In this document: positions 1-9,370 of the stretch, one piece after another | How positions within the stretch are numbered: the stretch's first letter is position 1 | Layout: each line of letters opens with the position of its first letter | Assembly (NCBI GenBank): GCA_028280485.1 | Contig: JANQLS010000161.1 | Span: forward strand, 1 to 64,000 | Direction of reading: 5' to 3' | From: Planctomycetota bacterium | GTDB lineage: Bacteria; Planctomycetota; UBA8108; JACQVS01 | DNA: 64,000 nt | Program-made: the position numbers and the translations under genes | The notes under the pieces: generated by a model | Database searches by the model: none | Seen by the model: only the letters and a program-made list of their open reading frames with translations | Told to the model about the DNA's origin: nothing

Positions 1-10
1 GGCTTTTTTT

Positions 11-168
11 TGTAGTCCGCACGCTCCCGGTGCGGCCTTCCCTAAAGACACGAATTTGTGTGAAATTCTTAATTGAGCCTTAGGCGGGTCATTCGATTAG
101 TGATTTCTTTAGGTCTTAAGTTTATTGTCGTAACTGAAGAAGGCCACACGCAGAGCGTGCGGACTACA
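11..168. repeat. Inverted pair of GTAG-foot hairpin modules
   Basis: Positions 11-40 and 139-168 are imperfect inverted copies of one about 30-nt module. Both read TGTAGTCCGCACGCTC at the outer end and match again at the inner CCTTC. Each module is itself a small stem-loop (CCGCAC...GTGCGG in the first, CCGCACGC...GCGTGTGG in the second). The second copy contains the stop codon of the LarA-like gene on the minus strand. The 98 bases between the copies show no gene. Confidence 0.75.
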
Positions 169-1444
169 GAAACGGCGACTTTATCCAACCATCCGAATCG
201 ATTGCTAAGGATTCGGCTTCGCTCAAGATTTCTAAGTTTTCAATCCCTTGGGCTTCGCTTAGCAGAGCTTCAGATAAATAGATATCCTCTAAGGATAAGG
301 TGTTTTTGATATAGATGGCACGCGGGCCATCAGGGCGTTCTAAGCAAGTCGTGATCGCCGTTTTAAGGGCCAGCTCATCGGTATCTAAAACGAGAGGAAC
401 TCGAGCTCCGAGTGGGGCTCGAGAAGTGAAGGCGTTGAGTTGAGTGTAAGCCATATTGACCTGTGCCATGAACTTGGGCGTCGTGAAGTCGACGAGGCCT
501 AATCCCACCGCATTCCCATCGCTTTCTTCGGTTAGAGTTCGCACGAAGATACGTTGAATTTCTGGCATCCCTTCCTGCCAAGCTGTGCCCGAGATGTAGC
601 CGTAGACACATCGACCGATGATATTTGTGTCGTTACCAGATCCTGAGATGTTTTTACCCATCTCATCGATTGCCAAGAGGTCGAGATCCAAGATGGGTAA
701 CTTCCCCATTAGAGTATAGGCTTCCTTGAGAAGCTCTTCCTCCTCGGCAAATAGGGTGTCGTGTGGCATCGCTTTGATCTTGGCTGTTTCGTGATACGCA
801 TTTTCTAACAATGCGACTCCGCCGATGATCTTTCCTGTGCTGAAAATCATATCGGCAGCTTCTTTGATGGCTTTACCTAGGCCGAGATCAAAGATACGAC
901 TGTGAATGGTTCCGGCACCTTCTAATTTTCCTAAGCCGATGGCGCTGATCTTCGTTAAACCACTTTCTAAAGGACCCGAGTAATCGGTATGGGGTTTCAC
1001 TCGATTGAGAAGAAGTACCCCGTCGGCTTCCAAGGCGGATTCCGCCATAAAAACTTCCAATCCTTCGGGAGATTGCCCCAGTGAACGTGTTGCCATTTGA
1101 GCGTGAATAGGGCAACCCATACTCTCTTCAGTAACACCGTAGTGAGCGATTAGTGAGCGCTGGCCTTCATCCGTCGCTCCTCCATGGCTTCCCATCGCGG
1201 GTAGAATAAAAGGAGTCGCTCCTCTCTTCTTTAAAAAATCGACACAAGCCTTAGCGACTTCAGCGATGCCGACGATGCCCCGGCTTCCAACGGTGATTCC
1301 GATGCTGGCTCCAGCTGGAATCGATCCTTCGGGAAAGGCACGTTCGAGTTCGGTGAGAGTCGTTTGAGTGCGATCTTCAACGACAGGTCGATTGAAAGTC
1401 CGTTTGGCTTTGAAGAATTTGGGGATGGCTCTTAAATTTTTCAT
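164..1444 (-). CDS. LarA/DUF2088-like protein (lactate racemase N-terminal domain family)
   Basis: A 426-residue cytosolic protein without signal peptide or membrane segment. The glycine-rich stretch TVGSRGIVG near residue 52 and the motif MGSHGGATDEGQ near residue 83 are typical of the DUF2088 family related to the nickel-pincer lactate racemase LarA. LarA itself carries different active-site signatures, so lactate racemase activity is not supported. Other members of this superfamily racemise or epimerise 2-hydroxy acids. No larB, larC or larE maturation gene is nearby. The start ATG at 1442-1444 is the only good one. The stop TAG (164-166) lies inside a hairpin repeat, so the last codons adjoin a mobile-looking element. 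The reaction is unknown; the family assignment is good. Confidence 0.75.
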   Translation of the reverse strand: MKNLRAIPKFFKAKRTFNRPVVEDRTQTTLTELERAFPEGSIPAGASIGITVGSRGIVGIAEVAKACVDFLKKRGATPFILPAMGSHGGATDEGQRSLIAHYGVTEESMGCPIHAQMATRSLGQSPEGLEVFMAESALEADGVLLLNRVKPHTDYSGPLESGLTKISAIGLGKLEGAGTIHSRIFDLGLGKAIKEAADMIFSTGKIIGGVALLENAYHETAKIKAMPHDTLFAEEEELLKEAYTLMGKLPILDLDLLAIDEMGKNISGSGNDTNIIGRCVYGYISGTAWQEGMPEIQRIFVRTLTEESDGNAVGLGLVDFTTPKFMAQVNMAYTQLNAFTSRAPLGARVPLVLDTDELALKTAITTCLERPDGPRAIYIKNTLSLEDIYLSEALLSEAQGIENLEILSEAESLAIDSDGWIKSPFL

Positions 1445-1638
1445 AGTAGCCAGATCTTACTACAGAAAATAATATTTATCACGTCGTCAGATTGAACATG
1501 GAAATAGATGTAATGGCATTCAGGCTTTTTTAAGTTCTCAAGACCTGAACGTTATCTTAAAAACTATGAGCAAAGAAAATAATTGAAGTGGGAAATTAAA
1601 TCTCAGTACTTTTCTCCTCTCATTGAATTTTTTTAAAA

Positions 1639-1708
1639 GGCAAGAAAATAGGGGCAAGAAAATAAGAGACACAGAAGGCGTGCATTTTCTTGCCCCTATC
1701 TTCTTGCC
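1639..1708. repeat. GCAAGAAAAT inverted repeat (hairpin)
   Basis: Arms 1639-1663 and 1684-1708 are 25 nt long and reverse-complementary with one mismatch. Each arm is built from two direct copies of GGCAAGAAAAT/GGGGCAAGAAAAT. A diverged copy of the same hairpin is at 45804-45872. The 1445-2076 gap also holds the 1918-2010 hairpin; I see no convincing gene in it. A 98-codon TTG-initiated frame across this repeat is best explained by the repeat itself. Confidence 0.75.
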
Positions 1709-1917
1709 TCTTTTCTTAAAAGAATCATTAAAAAGTGTAGAAAATCATGTTTTAACACTAAAGCTGATCCTCTTGGATCAATTGAATGCAGATGGGAGTT
1801 TCGAAAGGCTTAAAATCTTATCCTCTGACTGGAGTTCTCAGCAAGTATTTGGTGGAATATGTCGCTCTCAGATTGTGAGTTTTTATTCCAACATTGTTCT
1901 AAGTTTTTATGACTATT

Positions 1918-2010
1918 AACTAGCCCGGAGCGTAAGCGACGGGATCTTATCGCCTTGAGAACGATACTCTTTTCTTCAACGCATCCCGTCGCTTACGCTC
2001 CGGGCTAGTT
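1918..2010. repeat. CTAGCCCG hairpin repeat, perfect 28-nt arms
   Basis: Arms 1918-1945 and 1983-2010 are perfect reverse complements (start AACTAGCCCGGAGCG, end in CGACGGGAT). Each arm also carries a small internal CCCG...CGGG palindrome. The family recurs at 12171-12191, 19953-20040 and 40413-40468 and, more decayed, at 31580-31620. It sits 67 bp upstream of the M24 peptidase start, so it could lie in that gene's leader. Confidence 0.8.
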
Positions 2011-2076
2011 AATTGATTTCGTGAAATTTACAGACCCTATTTACCTTACACTTGTGTTTTATCTAGAAAGAGATCG

Positions 2077-3279
2077 ATGACCGCGATTCCCCCTGATGAA
2101 ATCCTCGGACGGATCCAAAAACTTCAAGCTCTACTCTCAGCCTCCGAGCCTACGATTGATGTGGCTCTCGTTCTCGACCAGGTAAATCAGTATTATTTAA
2201 GTGGGACGATTCAAAGTGCTCACCTCCTTGTGCCTGCTGAAGGGGAAGCGACCTTGCTCGTGAGAAAAGTTTTGGAGCGTGCCCAAGAGGAATCTCCAAT
2301 TGAAAACATCAAGCCGTTTTCGAGTTTAAAAAATCTTTCAGCAGAGCTTGAATTGGTTGCTGGGCCTCGTCCATGGCGAATCGGGATCGAACTCGACGTC
2401 TTACCCGCTAAAACTTTTTCTCTCTACCAAAAGATCTTGGGGGACTCGGTTGAATTCGTCGATATTTCTCCGACGATCGCTCAATTGAGGAGTGTTAAAA
2501 GCTCTTGGGAACTCGAACAAATCCGCACCTCAGCTCAAATCAATCAAAAGCTTTACGAGGCGATGCCCGAAATTCTCAGCCCCGAATTGTCTACTTATGA
2601 ACTTCAATCGGTTCTCAATTGTCGCGCGTGTCTCTTCGGGCATATCGGTTTAGTGCGCATGCGAGGATTCAATGTCGATGGCCTCATCGGAGTGGTTGCC
2701 TCCGGGCCTACCGGAGCTGAACCGGGTCACTCCGCTTTTCCCATCGGTGGGTTAGGACCTCATCCCTCGATTGCTCATGGGGGGGACTTTAATAAAATTC
2801 ACGTTCATACCCCCGTGATCTTCGATTATTTAGCTAATCAAAATGGATACCATCACGATCAAACTCGGATGGCGGTCATCGGCAAGTTGAATGCCGAGGC
2901 GATGAAGATCTTTGATGGGATGCAGGGTTTGCTCCGAGCCGTTGAAGCTCGCCTAAAACCGGGAAAGGCTCCATCGGAGATTTACGAAGAAGTTTTAGCC
3001 TTAGCTGAAGAAAGAGGATTAGCCGAAGGATTTATGGGGCAACCTGGCTACAAAGTTCCCTTCATCGGACACGCCATCGGATTGGAAGTGAACGAAACTC
3101 CAGTTCTTGCGAAGAAGTTCGATGCTCCCTTGGTTGAAGGCAATGTACTCGCCGTCGAACCGAAATACACTCACCCCGAATTAGGAGTGATCGGCTTAGA
3201 GAATACCTACGCCATTACCGAAGATGGTTTTGAAAACCTGGGCACGGCTTCAGAAGAGGTCGTTCAAGTGAAGCCCTAA
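2077..3279 (+). CDS. M24 family metallopeptidase (Xaa-Pro aminopeptidase-like)
   Basis: A 400-residue protein with the two-domain creatinase/prolidase layout: an N-terminal domain to about residue 135, then the pita-bread catalytic domain. All five expected metal ligands can be placed: D250 (IFDYLANQNGY), D261 (HHDQTR), H332 (IGHAIGLE), E361 (AVEPKYT) and E375 (GLENTYAI). An active dinuclear metal-dependent hydrolase of Xaa-Pro or related N-terminal substrates is therefore likely, probably cytosolic since no signal peptide is seen. Creatinase-type non-peptidase activity cannot be excluded. The start ATG follows AGAAAGAG. The stop TAA interlocks with the stop of the convergent gene within the four bases CTAA (3276-3279), so no terminator lies between them. 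Confidence 0.85.
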   Translation: MTAIPPDEILGRIQKLQALLSASEPTIDVALVLDQVNQYYLSGTIQSAHLLVPAEGEATLLVRKVLERAQEESPIENIKPFSSLKNLSAELELVAGPRPWRIGIELDVLPAKTFSLYQKILGDSVEFVDISPTIAQLRSVKSSWELEQIRTSAQINQKLYEAMPEILSPELSTYELQSVLNCRACLFGHIGLVRMRGFNVDGLIGVVASGPTGAEPGHSAFPIGGLGPHPSIAHGGDFNKIHVHTPVIFDYLANQNGYHHDQTRMAVIGKLNAEAMKIFDGMQGLLRAVEARLKPGKAPSEIYEEVLALAEERGLAEGFMGQPGYKVPFIGHAIGLEVNETPVLAKKFDAPLVEGNVLAVEPKYTHPELGVIGLENTYAITEDGFENLGTASEEVVQVKP

Positions 3280-5270
3280 CCTTCGTTCGAAGTCGTTGGT
3301 GGATTTTCTTGAAGATAAAAGGGACCTTCAATCTGTCCTGCGCGAACGGTGATGTTTTTGAGCTCGTGAAGAACCTGACCGCTTCTTAGAAGTTTGAGGT
3401 GATAGCTTCCAGCGGGTACTTTCTTACAAATGAACTTTTGATCTCTCGCAGTAAACTTGAAGAGCAGCGATCGCCTGAAGGGAGTCAAGCCTGAATTTTC
3501 AGAACCGACTTCAACGGGAGTCAACCTTAAGCTGTAGGGGCGCTGAGGACCATCAAACTCAATCGAGCCGACGACTGTTCCCGTTTTTTGAAGCTTGATG
3601 GTAAGGTTCGTCGTCGGAGTTTCTAGGTTGAGAAAACGTTCTTCTCCGTAGTCTTTCGACCTGGCCACGAGTTGATAACTGCCTTTTGGAATGCCATCAA
3701 AGGTGAATTGACCTTCGGCATCCGAACCCGTTGAGAACGTATCTTTTCCTTTAAGGATGATAACTTGCGCTCCGGGGATCGGTTTTCCTGCTGGGTCTTC
3801 CACCTTTCCACTGATGAGCCCTTCGTGTTTTTTCAAGTGAACCGCGATGGCATCATCCCACTCTATTTTCGGTTCAAGAGTTAACGAGGCGTAACCTTGT
3901 TCACCGCCATCAGCGAGGAAATGAACCTTACCTAAAGGTATTCCTTTGAAGTGAAGCTCGCCCTTAGAAGTGCTGGTTAATCTTGGAGTCTTAAGAAGCG
4001 CATTTCCACTGAGGCTCGCTTTAACATTCGAAGCTAAGTTTCCATCGGCAGAGTAAACTCGAACGAAAAGGCTCGCGGCTTGTTCACATGCGATGCGATA
4101 AGGTGCCACTAAAGTGGCTTGCTCTAGATCTTTGACTTGAACCGTGAGAGATTTCGGAGCGATCGTCGATCCTTTGATGTTCAATGAAACCTTGGATTCA
4201 GAATTATCCGGCAATCCTTGAAGCATCACTAAGCCTTCGGCATCCGAGCTAGCTTTGTTTTTTAAGCCTAATGACTTTAAAGCTCCGGGGCGATAGCCTT
4301 CCAACCTCCAAGAAACTTCGATGTTTTCGAGGGGGCTTTCATTCAACTTGGAAACCAATTGAATCGGGACCGAAAGATCGGGTTTTAAGATGATCCGAAT
4401 CTCACGATGCGATTCCGAGGCAGAGGGATCCTCATTCAGTCTGTGGGGTGAGCTGCTTCGAAATCCCTTTTTAAAGGCGATCACTTCTCCTTCAAGATTG
4501 GCGAGGGGAGCTAGTTGGAATCGTCCTTGAACATCACTTTTGACTTTTAAGGACCGAGAAGAGGCCAAGTAACCATCGCTCACTAAGGGAAGAAACCGAA
4601 GTGATGCTTCTGGAATGGGGGATCCATCGCTTGAGATGACTTCGCCTACGATCCTTTTGCCGGGATGCAGGAGAAATGGAATCTCTTCTCCTGGAGTTGA
4701 TTCTTTTAAGTGAATTGTTTTGGTTGTGAGCAAATAGCCTGGTACCTGAACGCGTACGAGGCTTCGGCCCTTGGGTACACTTTTAAGAGTGAAGTTTCCC
4801 TTTGAATCGGTGATGGTTTTGGAACGGTGAAGTTTGTTCCCCAACTTAAAGCTCAAGACACATTCTTGTAATTCGAGGGGTAAGCGAGTTTCGGCATCGA
4901 TGAGAATTCCCTTGAGAGAACCCGTTTTCCCAGCATTTGAAAGGGAATCTGACCTTGAATTGGAGTCAGCGTTGGTTTCACCGCTTTCCTTGTTTTCATC
5001 AGCTGGAGTCAAACTCGTCGGAACTGGGTCCGACTTCGTAGGGGTAAGCGAATTCTTTTCGTCGACTAAATCGCCACTTGGTAAGTCACTCTCACTTTTG
5101 GCGTTTGAATCCCCTCCAAGGGAAGCCTGACGAGTGGAATTCTCGTCAAGTTCCTTCGAAGTTGAAGAGTTCGATTTCATTGCACTCTCGAATAGTTTAT
5201 AGCCAGCGATACCGACTAAGCTCACTATTACAAGTAAGATTAAGCTGAATTGGAATCCTCTTCGATTCAT
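3276..5270 (-). CDS. Membrane-anchored protein with carboxypeptidase-regulatory-like repeats
   Basis: A 664-residue protein with one N-terminal hydrophobic segment (about residues 7-26) followed by a Ser/Asp/Glu-rich linker to about residue 115. It then carries several beta-sandwich repeats of the CarboxypepD_reg type. Clear ones start near residue 117 (GSLKGILIDAETRLPL) and near residue 490 (GKVEDPAGKPIPGAQVIILK), with the usual sequence GxxPxPGAxV followed by T-D-x-x-G-x-F. No catalytic domain is visible, so a surface-exposed adhesive or scaffold role is inferred. Its ATG overlaps the stop of the upstream lipoprotein gene by four bases (5267-5270), so the two are probably translated together. 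Confidence 0.75.
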   Translation of the reverse strand: MNRRGFQFSLILLVIVSLVGIAGYKLFESAMKSNSSTSKELDENSTRQASLGGDSNAKSESDLPSGDLVDEKNSLTPTKSDPVPTSLTPADENKESGETNADSNSRSDSLSNAGKTGSLKGILIDAETRLPLELQECVLSFKLGNKLHRSKTITDSKGNFTLKSVPKGRSLVRVQVPGYLLTTKTIHLKESTPGEEIPFLLHPGKRIVGEVISSDGSPIPEASLRFLPLVSDGYLASSRSLKVKSDVQGRFQLAPLANLEGEVIAFKKGFRSSSPHRLNEDPSASESHREIRIILKPDLSVPIQLVSKLNESPLENIEVSWRLEGYRPGALKSLGLKNKASSDAEGLVMLQGLPDNSESKVSLNIKGSTIAPKSLTVQVKDLEQATLVAPYRIACEQAASLFVRVYSADGNLASNVKASLSGNALLKTPRLTSTSKGELHFKGIPLGKVHFLADGGEQGYASLTLEPKIEWDDAIAVHLKKHEGLISGKVEDPAGKPIPGAQVIILKGKDTFSTGSDAEGQFTFDGIPKGSYQLVARSKDYGEERFLNLETPTTNLTIKLQKTGTVVGSIEFDGPQRPYSLRLTPVEVGSENSGLTPFRRSLLFKFTARDQKFICKKVPAGSYHLKLLRSGQVLHELKNITVRAGQIEGPFYLQENPPTTSNEG

Positions 5271-6613
5271 GGCAATACACTATTTTGAGAGTCGTTGATG
5301 ACGTCGAGTTCAATCGCTCCCGAGAATTCTTCTAAGGCGAATTCTGGTTGTTCGAAGCCTAAGATTTGGAATGCCGGGGCGATGGGGATCGAGGCGGGGT
5401 CGGTGAAGAACCCGATGATGATATTTTCAGGAGTCCATTCGAAGAGTTCGTTCGATCCTTCGAGTTGACCTAAGATATCGTAAGCGTAGTAGCCTAGGAG
5501 ATGTGTTTCATTGGGCTCGATGAAACAGGAACTACAGAACCAGCCATCCGGCGCGTCGGGAATTCCGATATTGACCGAGGGAACTAAAGAAACTCCCGAA
5601 CTATTAGTGACGATGGGAGCGAAGAAGATGTTCTCATCGATATTGTTCGTGATTTCATACGTGACGGATTCACCCGGGAGGGACTCATCCGGCTCAAATA
5701 GTTTAAACAAATTTTCGCCGAGGAGTTCACCGGAGGGATGCTCGGGTTGTAAACTGACAAATTCTAGTTCAAAGCCGGGCTCTTCTTCGAATTCAACAAA
5801 CGAAGAGGGATCGACAGGGATGAAGTTCTCATCTGAAACAAAGCCATCATTGGAGGTGAAGACATCGAGATCGACAACGAGATTATTTTCCACTCGTACG
5901 ATTACATTGTCGGGATCGACCGGGCCTACATTCGTAGAGCAAGAATTACCTGTAGGATTGGCCGTGCCGGCGGCAACTTTGATATCTCCGACGAGCAAGT
6001 TTTCACAAGCTCCCACGATACCGATGACCGCTGTTCCGATTTCAAGGTCTGACAGACTGCCGTCGTTTTCTCTTACGGCAGAGATGACTCTGACGAGATG
6101 GATTTCACAGGAGTCTCCCTCACTATCGGTTTGAAGGGATTTGTGTCCGATGTAAACCGTGAAGAAATCTCCATCTCCTTCGATAAAGAAATCGATGCCC
6201 GCGTCGACAAAGTCAACTTCATTCAACACCATTTCAATCACACCCAAGGCGATATCCCCGAAACAAAAGACGAGGGGATCTAAGAGCTCCCCGATCGTAT
6301 ATCCGGGAATGGTTGTGTCGGTGATTTCTAAATTGTTAGAAGAATATTCACCTTGAACCAAGGGAGGATTTGAACCGGCGTAGCGCTGCATCGACTTAAA
6401 GAGTTCTTGCACTTCAGGAAGAGCGAGGAAATCAGCGATCGACTGAAGATCCGTGACCACGATTCCGCTGGAGGGAATGATCGTCGTGGTGACTACCGTT
6501 CGACTTTTACTACGTCTACATCCAGGGAGAAAAAATATCCCTATCGACAGAAGGGCGATGAGGAGGATGAACGAACGCGAGAAGTTTCTGGGGGGTGGGG
6601 TCGGACTTATCAT
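5267..6613 (-). CDS. Putative lipoprotein, acidic, unknown function
   Basis: A 448-residue protein. The N-terminus has an Arg, a hydrophobic stretch and a lipobox-like FFLPGC with Cys32, so it is probably lipid-anchored after signal peptidase II cleavage. The mature part is acidic and rich in Asp, Glu, Val, Ile and Pro, with many aromatic and turn residues, consistent with beta-rich surface domains. I recognise no family. It is the first gene of a two-gene operon with the repeat protein downstream (ATG/TGA overlap at 5267-5270), suggesting both act at the cell envelope. Promoter and leader would lie in 6614-7215, which is shared with the divergent E1 gene. Confidence 0.65.
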   Translation of the reverse strand: MISPTPPPRNFSRSFILLIALLSIGIFFLPGCRRSKSRTVVTTTIIPSSGIVVTDLQSIADFLALPEVQELFKSMQRYAGSNPPLVQGEYSSNNLEITDTTIPGYTIGELLDPLVFCFGDIALGVIEMVLNEVDFVDAGIDFFIEGDGDFFTVYIGHKSLQTDSEGDSCEIHLVRVISAVRENDGSLSDLEIGTAVIGIVGACENLLVGDIKVAAGTANPTGNSCSTNVGPVDPDNVIVRVENNLVVDLDVFTSNDGFVSDENFIPVDPSSFVEFEEEPGFELEFVSLQPEHPSGELLGENLFKLFEPDESLPGESVTYEITNNIDENIFFAPIVTNSSGVSLVPSVNIGIPDAPDGWFCSSCFIEPNETHLLGYYAYDILGQLEGSNELFEWTPENIIIGFFTDPASIPIAPAFQILGFEQPEFALEEFSGAIELDVINDSQNSVLP

Positions 6614-7215
6614 GATGCAATCAGCCTTAAGGGTGTGAGCTTATACTCCCTAGAGAAGTACTCGAGTAATGAATCGAAGACTTTCCATTTTAAAGCAAAC
6701 TCGATTGAAGGATCACCCGTAAGGGGAGCCCGCCAAGTTTTTACAAACTCGGCTACATGAGAATCGAGTGCTTCTAAGTCTTCTTATCTTTCAGTAGAGA
6801 TTAAATTTTTAAGGATTCAGCCCCTTCCAACGTTTCAATAGATTTTGACGAGGCGTTGGTTTCTTCTATTCAGACCTTTTAGAAGTGACGGCCTTTGGTC
6901 GTAAGTTGTTTTAATGTAGTCGCTTGAGGCTTTTCTTGTGGGCCGTTGGTCTCAAGAATTTCCCTATAATCCGAAGATTTGGGGGGCGAAAGAAGCCCGC
7001 TTATTCCTTAATTTGTCTCGGTTTATGAAAATCTTTACTTCTGATCTCTCTATATCCTTGAAGTAAGATGAGATACTGTTAGGCTTTACGGTATCGCCGG
7101 TAGATTGAATGCTGGATAATCTCTACATATCTAAGTGGGATTGTCTCGATCGATCTATTGGGACGGCGTTCGAAGGAAGAGAGACCAGGGAATCGGGAAA
7201 AGAGTTCTCATTCAT
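6614..7215. other. Divergent intergenic region, no gene seen
   Basis: About 600 bases between the lipoprotein gene (minus) and the E1 gene (plus). It holds a short GGGC...GCCC hairpin near 6984-7002. No riboswitch consensus (TPP, glycine, B12) could be matched by eye. Promoters for both directions are expected here but I cannot place them with confidence. Confidence 0.4.
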
Positions 7216-9354
7216 ATGGAAGACACTTTGAGGGGATCGGAAGAACAGAGCTTCGCGCTATGTCGAGATGCTGAAGAATTAGGTCTTCAGAAATCTCGAT
7301 CATTATTGGCGTTGATGATCCTCGCCCGGGAATGGGATGTCCGATTTGAAACACTCCTAAAAACGGGAGATGTTTCTAAATGGTATTCCGCAGTGGGTAA
7401 CGAAGCGACAACAGTGGGAGCAGCTTCGGCTCTCACTCCCGGTGATGCCCTTTTAACCCTCCATCGCGATGTCGGTGCTCTCTTTGCTCATTATTTAAAT
7501 CCGCACGAACTCTTTCCTCAGTTTTGTGATCTTCCTCGAGAAGGAAGTTGGCAAGCGGGAAGCCGAGACTATTTGTTTCGTTTGGCTTCACAGATGTTTG
7601 CTACTTCCGAAGGATTTACTCAAGGCTTTGAACGATCCTTTCACTTTGGTTGCATCGAGCCCGGTCAGAAACATTATCACATCGGCATGATCAGCCATCT
7701 GGGTTCGATGATCCCCGTGTCGGCGGGAGTCGCCTGGGCGAATCAACAAAAAGCTAATGGGCGAGTCGCTTTGAACTTCATCGGAGAAGGGGGGACTTCA
7801 AATGGCGATTTCCACGAAGGATTGAACTTCGCTTCGGTCTGGAAGTTGCCTCTCATTCTGATCGTAGAAAACAACCGCTACGCCTTTTCGACAAAACAAT
7901 CTGAACAGTTTGCTTGTCAGCAAGTTTCTGATCGAGGGGTGGGTTACGGCATCCCAGGAATCAGTGTCGACGGAACTCGGGTCCAACAAGTTCAACACGC
8001 TGTTACATTAGCTTGTGAACGAGCTCGAAGGGGCGAAGGTCCCACTCTCATCGAAGCCCATCTTCCACGATTGAGAGGGCATTCGGAACAAGACCGTTCT
8101 TTGAATGTCGTTCCTCCTCACGAGCGTAGGAAAGATCAACAGAATGATCCTGTCGATTCTTTTTCTAAAGCCTGTTTGCAAGTCGGATTCATCAACCAAG
8201 AAGATCTTCAAGGACTTCAATCTCAAGCTCGCCAACTCATGATCGAGATCACAGATGCCGCAAAATCGCATCCCGACCTCGACCCCGAAGCCGCGATCTC
8301 AGCGCGCAAAGTGGTTTTAGAAGCGCCGCCCATCGTGGAAGCTGAGGTGGAAGAGAGCTCGACTGTCTCACCAGATACTCCTTCGGTTACTTACCTACAG
8401 GCCATCCAGCAAGCGCTCGACACGGAACTCGGCAGTGATACCTCTGTCGTTTTAATAGGGCAAGACATCGCTGAGTTTGGCGGTGCCTTTAAAGTGACAG
8501 AAGGCTTGTTGAACAAATACGGTCCTCAACGAGTTCGCAATACCCCCATTTCAGAAAGTGGGGCGCTCGGTTTAGCCATCGGAAGTTCTCTACTCGGTTT
8601 TAGGCCCGTCGTGGAAATGCAGTTCGCCGACTTTATTTCTTGTGCCTTCAATCAAATCGTCAACGTCGCGGCAAAGATGTTTTACCGATGGAGACAGAAT
8701 GTTCCCATCGTTATCCGTTGCCCGTATGGAGGGGGAGCCGGTGCGGGAGCCTTTCATTCGCAGTGCCCTGAAGCTTGGTTCACTCACGTTCCTGGTTTGA
8801 AAGTGGCTTGCCCTTCCCGACCATCCGATGCGAGCGGCTTGCTTCGAGAGGCGATCCGCGATCCTAACCCAGTTCTTTTCTTCGAACACAAATACCTCTA
8901 CCGGCGTACAAAACAAAAGTTCGCGAACCATTCACAACACCGCGTTCCGCTCGGGAAGGCTCGGCTGGTTTGCCAGGGATCCGATCTTACGGTTATCGCT
9001 TACGGTTGGATGGTAGAGATCGCCGCTCGAGCCGCAGAAGTGCTGAGCCACGAGGGTCATAGCGTCGAAGTGATCGATTTGAGGACTCTCATCCCTTTGG
9101 ACTTAGAGACTATTCTCAGCTCCGTCAAGAAAACTTCACGGGTGACGATTCTTCACGAGGCGACTCTCACGGGGGGCTTCGGTGGGGAAATTGCGGCGTT
9201 GATTGCGGACCAAGCCTTTGACTTTTTAGACGCACCGATCAAGCGAATCGCGTATCCTGATACTCCGGTTCCCTACCACAAAGAACTCGAGCAAGCCTCC
9301 TTGCCCAATGTGGCTAAAGTGGTAGATGCATTAAAAGAGCAGCTGAAATACTAA
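7216..9354 (+). CDS. Fused alpha-beta 2-oxoacid dehydrogenase E1 (branched-chain/pyruvate type)
   Basis: About 712 residues. The first half is an E1-alpha domain with the thiamine-diphosphate motif GEGGTSNGDFHEG followed about 20 residues later by ENN. After a linker rich in Glu, Ser and Pro, the second half is an E1-beta domain with IGQDIAEFGGAFKVT, YGGGAGAGAFHSQ and HVPGLKV. Such enzymes decarboxylate a 2-oxoacid and pass the acyl group to an E2 lipoyl domain. Alpha and beta subunits are usually separate; fused forms occur in several phyla. No E2 or E3 gene is in the window. I chose ATG 7216, which follows GGGAAAAGAG; an in-frame GTG at 7135 would add 27 residues without a good ribosome site. 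It heads a tight operon with the next three genes. The exact 2-oxoacid is unknown. Confidence 0.85.
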   Translation: MEDTLRGSEEQSFALCRDAEELGLQKSRSLLALMILAREWDVRFETLLKTGDVSKWYSAVGNEATTVGAASALTPGDALLTLHRDVGALFAHYLNPHELFPQFCDLPREGSWQAGSRDYLFRLASQMFATSEGFTQGFERSFHFGCIEPGQKHYHIGMISHLGSMIPVSAGVAWANQQKANGRVALNFIGEGGTSNGDFHEGLNFASVWKLPLILIVENNRYAFSTKQSEQFACQQVSDRGVGYGIPGISVDGTRVQQVQHAVTLACERARRGEGPTLIEAHLPRLRGHSEQDRSLNVVPPHERRKDQQNDPVDSFSKACLQVGFINQEDLQGLQSQARQLMIEITDAAKSHPDLDPEAAISARKVVLEAPPIVEAEVEESSTVSPDTPSVTYLQAIQQALDTELGSDTSVVLIGQDIAEFGGAFKVTEGLLNKYGPQRVRNTPISESGALGLAIGSSLLGFRPVVEMQFADFISCAFNQIVNVAAKMFYRWRQNVPIVIRCPYGGGAGAGAFHSQCPEAWFTHVPGLKVACPSRPSDASGLLREAIRDPNPVLFFEHKYLYRRTKQKFANHSQHRVPLGKARLVCQGSDLTVIAYGWMVEIAARAAEVLSHEGHSVEVIDLRTLIPLDLETILSSVKKTSRVTILHEATLTGGFGGEIAALIADQAFDFLDAPIKRIAYPDTPVPYHKELEQASLPNVAKVVDALKEQLKY

Positions 9355-9370
9355 GGACTGAGAGAGATCC

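Noticed and set aside
164-1444. Calling the first gene lactate racemase larA
   Set aside because: The motifs fit the wider DUF2088 family, and no larB, larC or larE maturation gene is seen, so only a family-level name is justified.
1623-1919. Open frame of 98 codons
   Set aside because: It starts with TTG, has no ribosome site and is built over the GCAAGAAAAT inverted repeat; homology is not recognisable.
5511-6134. Long antisense frame over the lipoprotein gene
   Set aside because: Ser/Thr/Pro-rich composition is that of the complement of a real coding strand; no ribosome site or homology seen.
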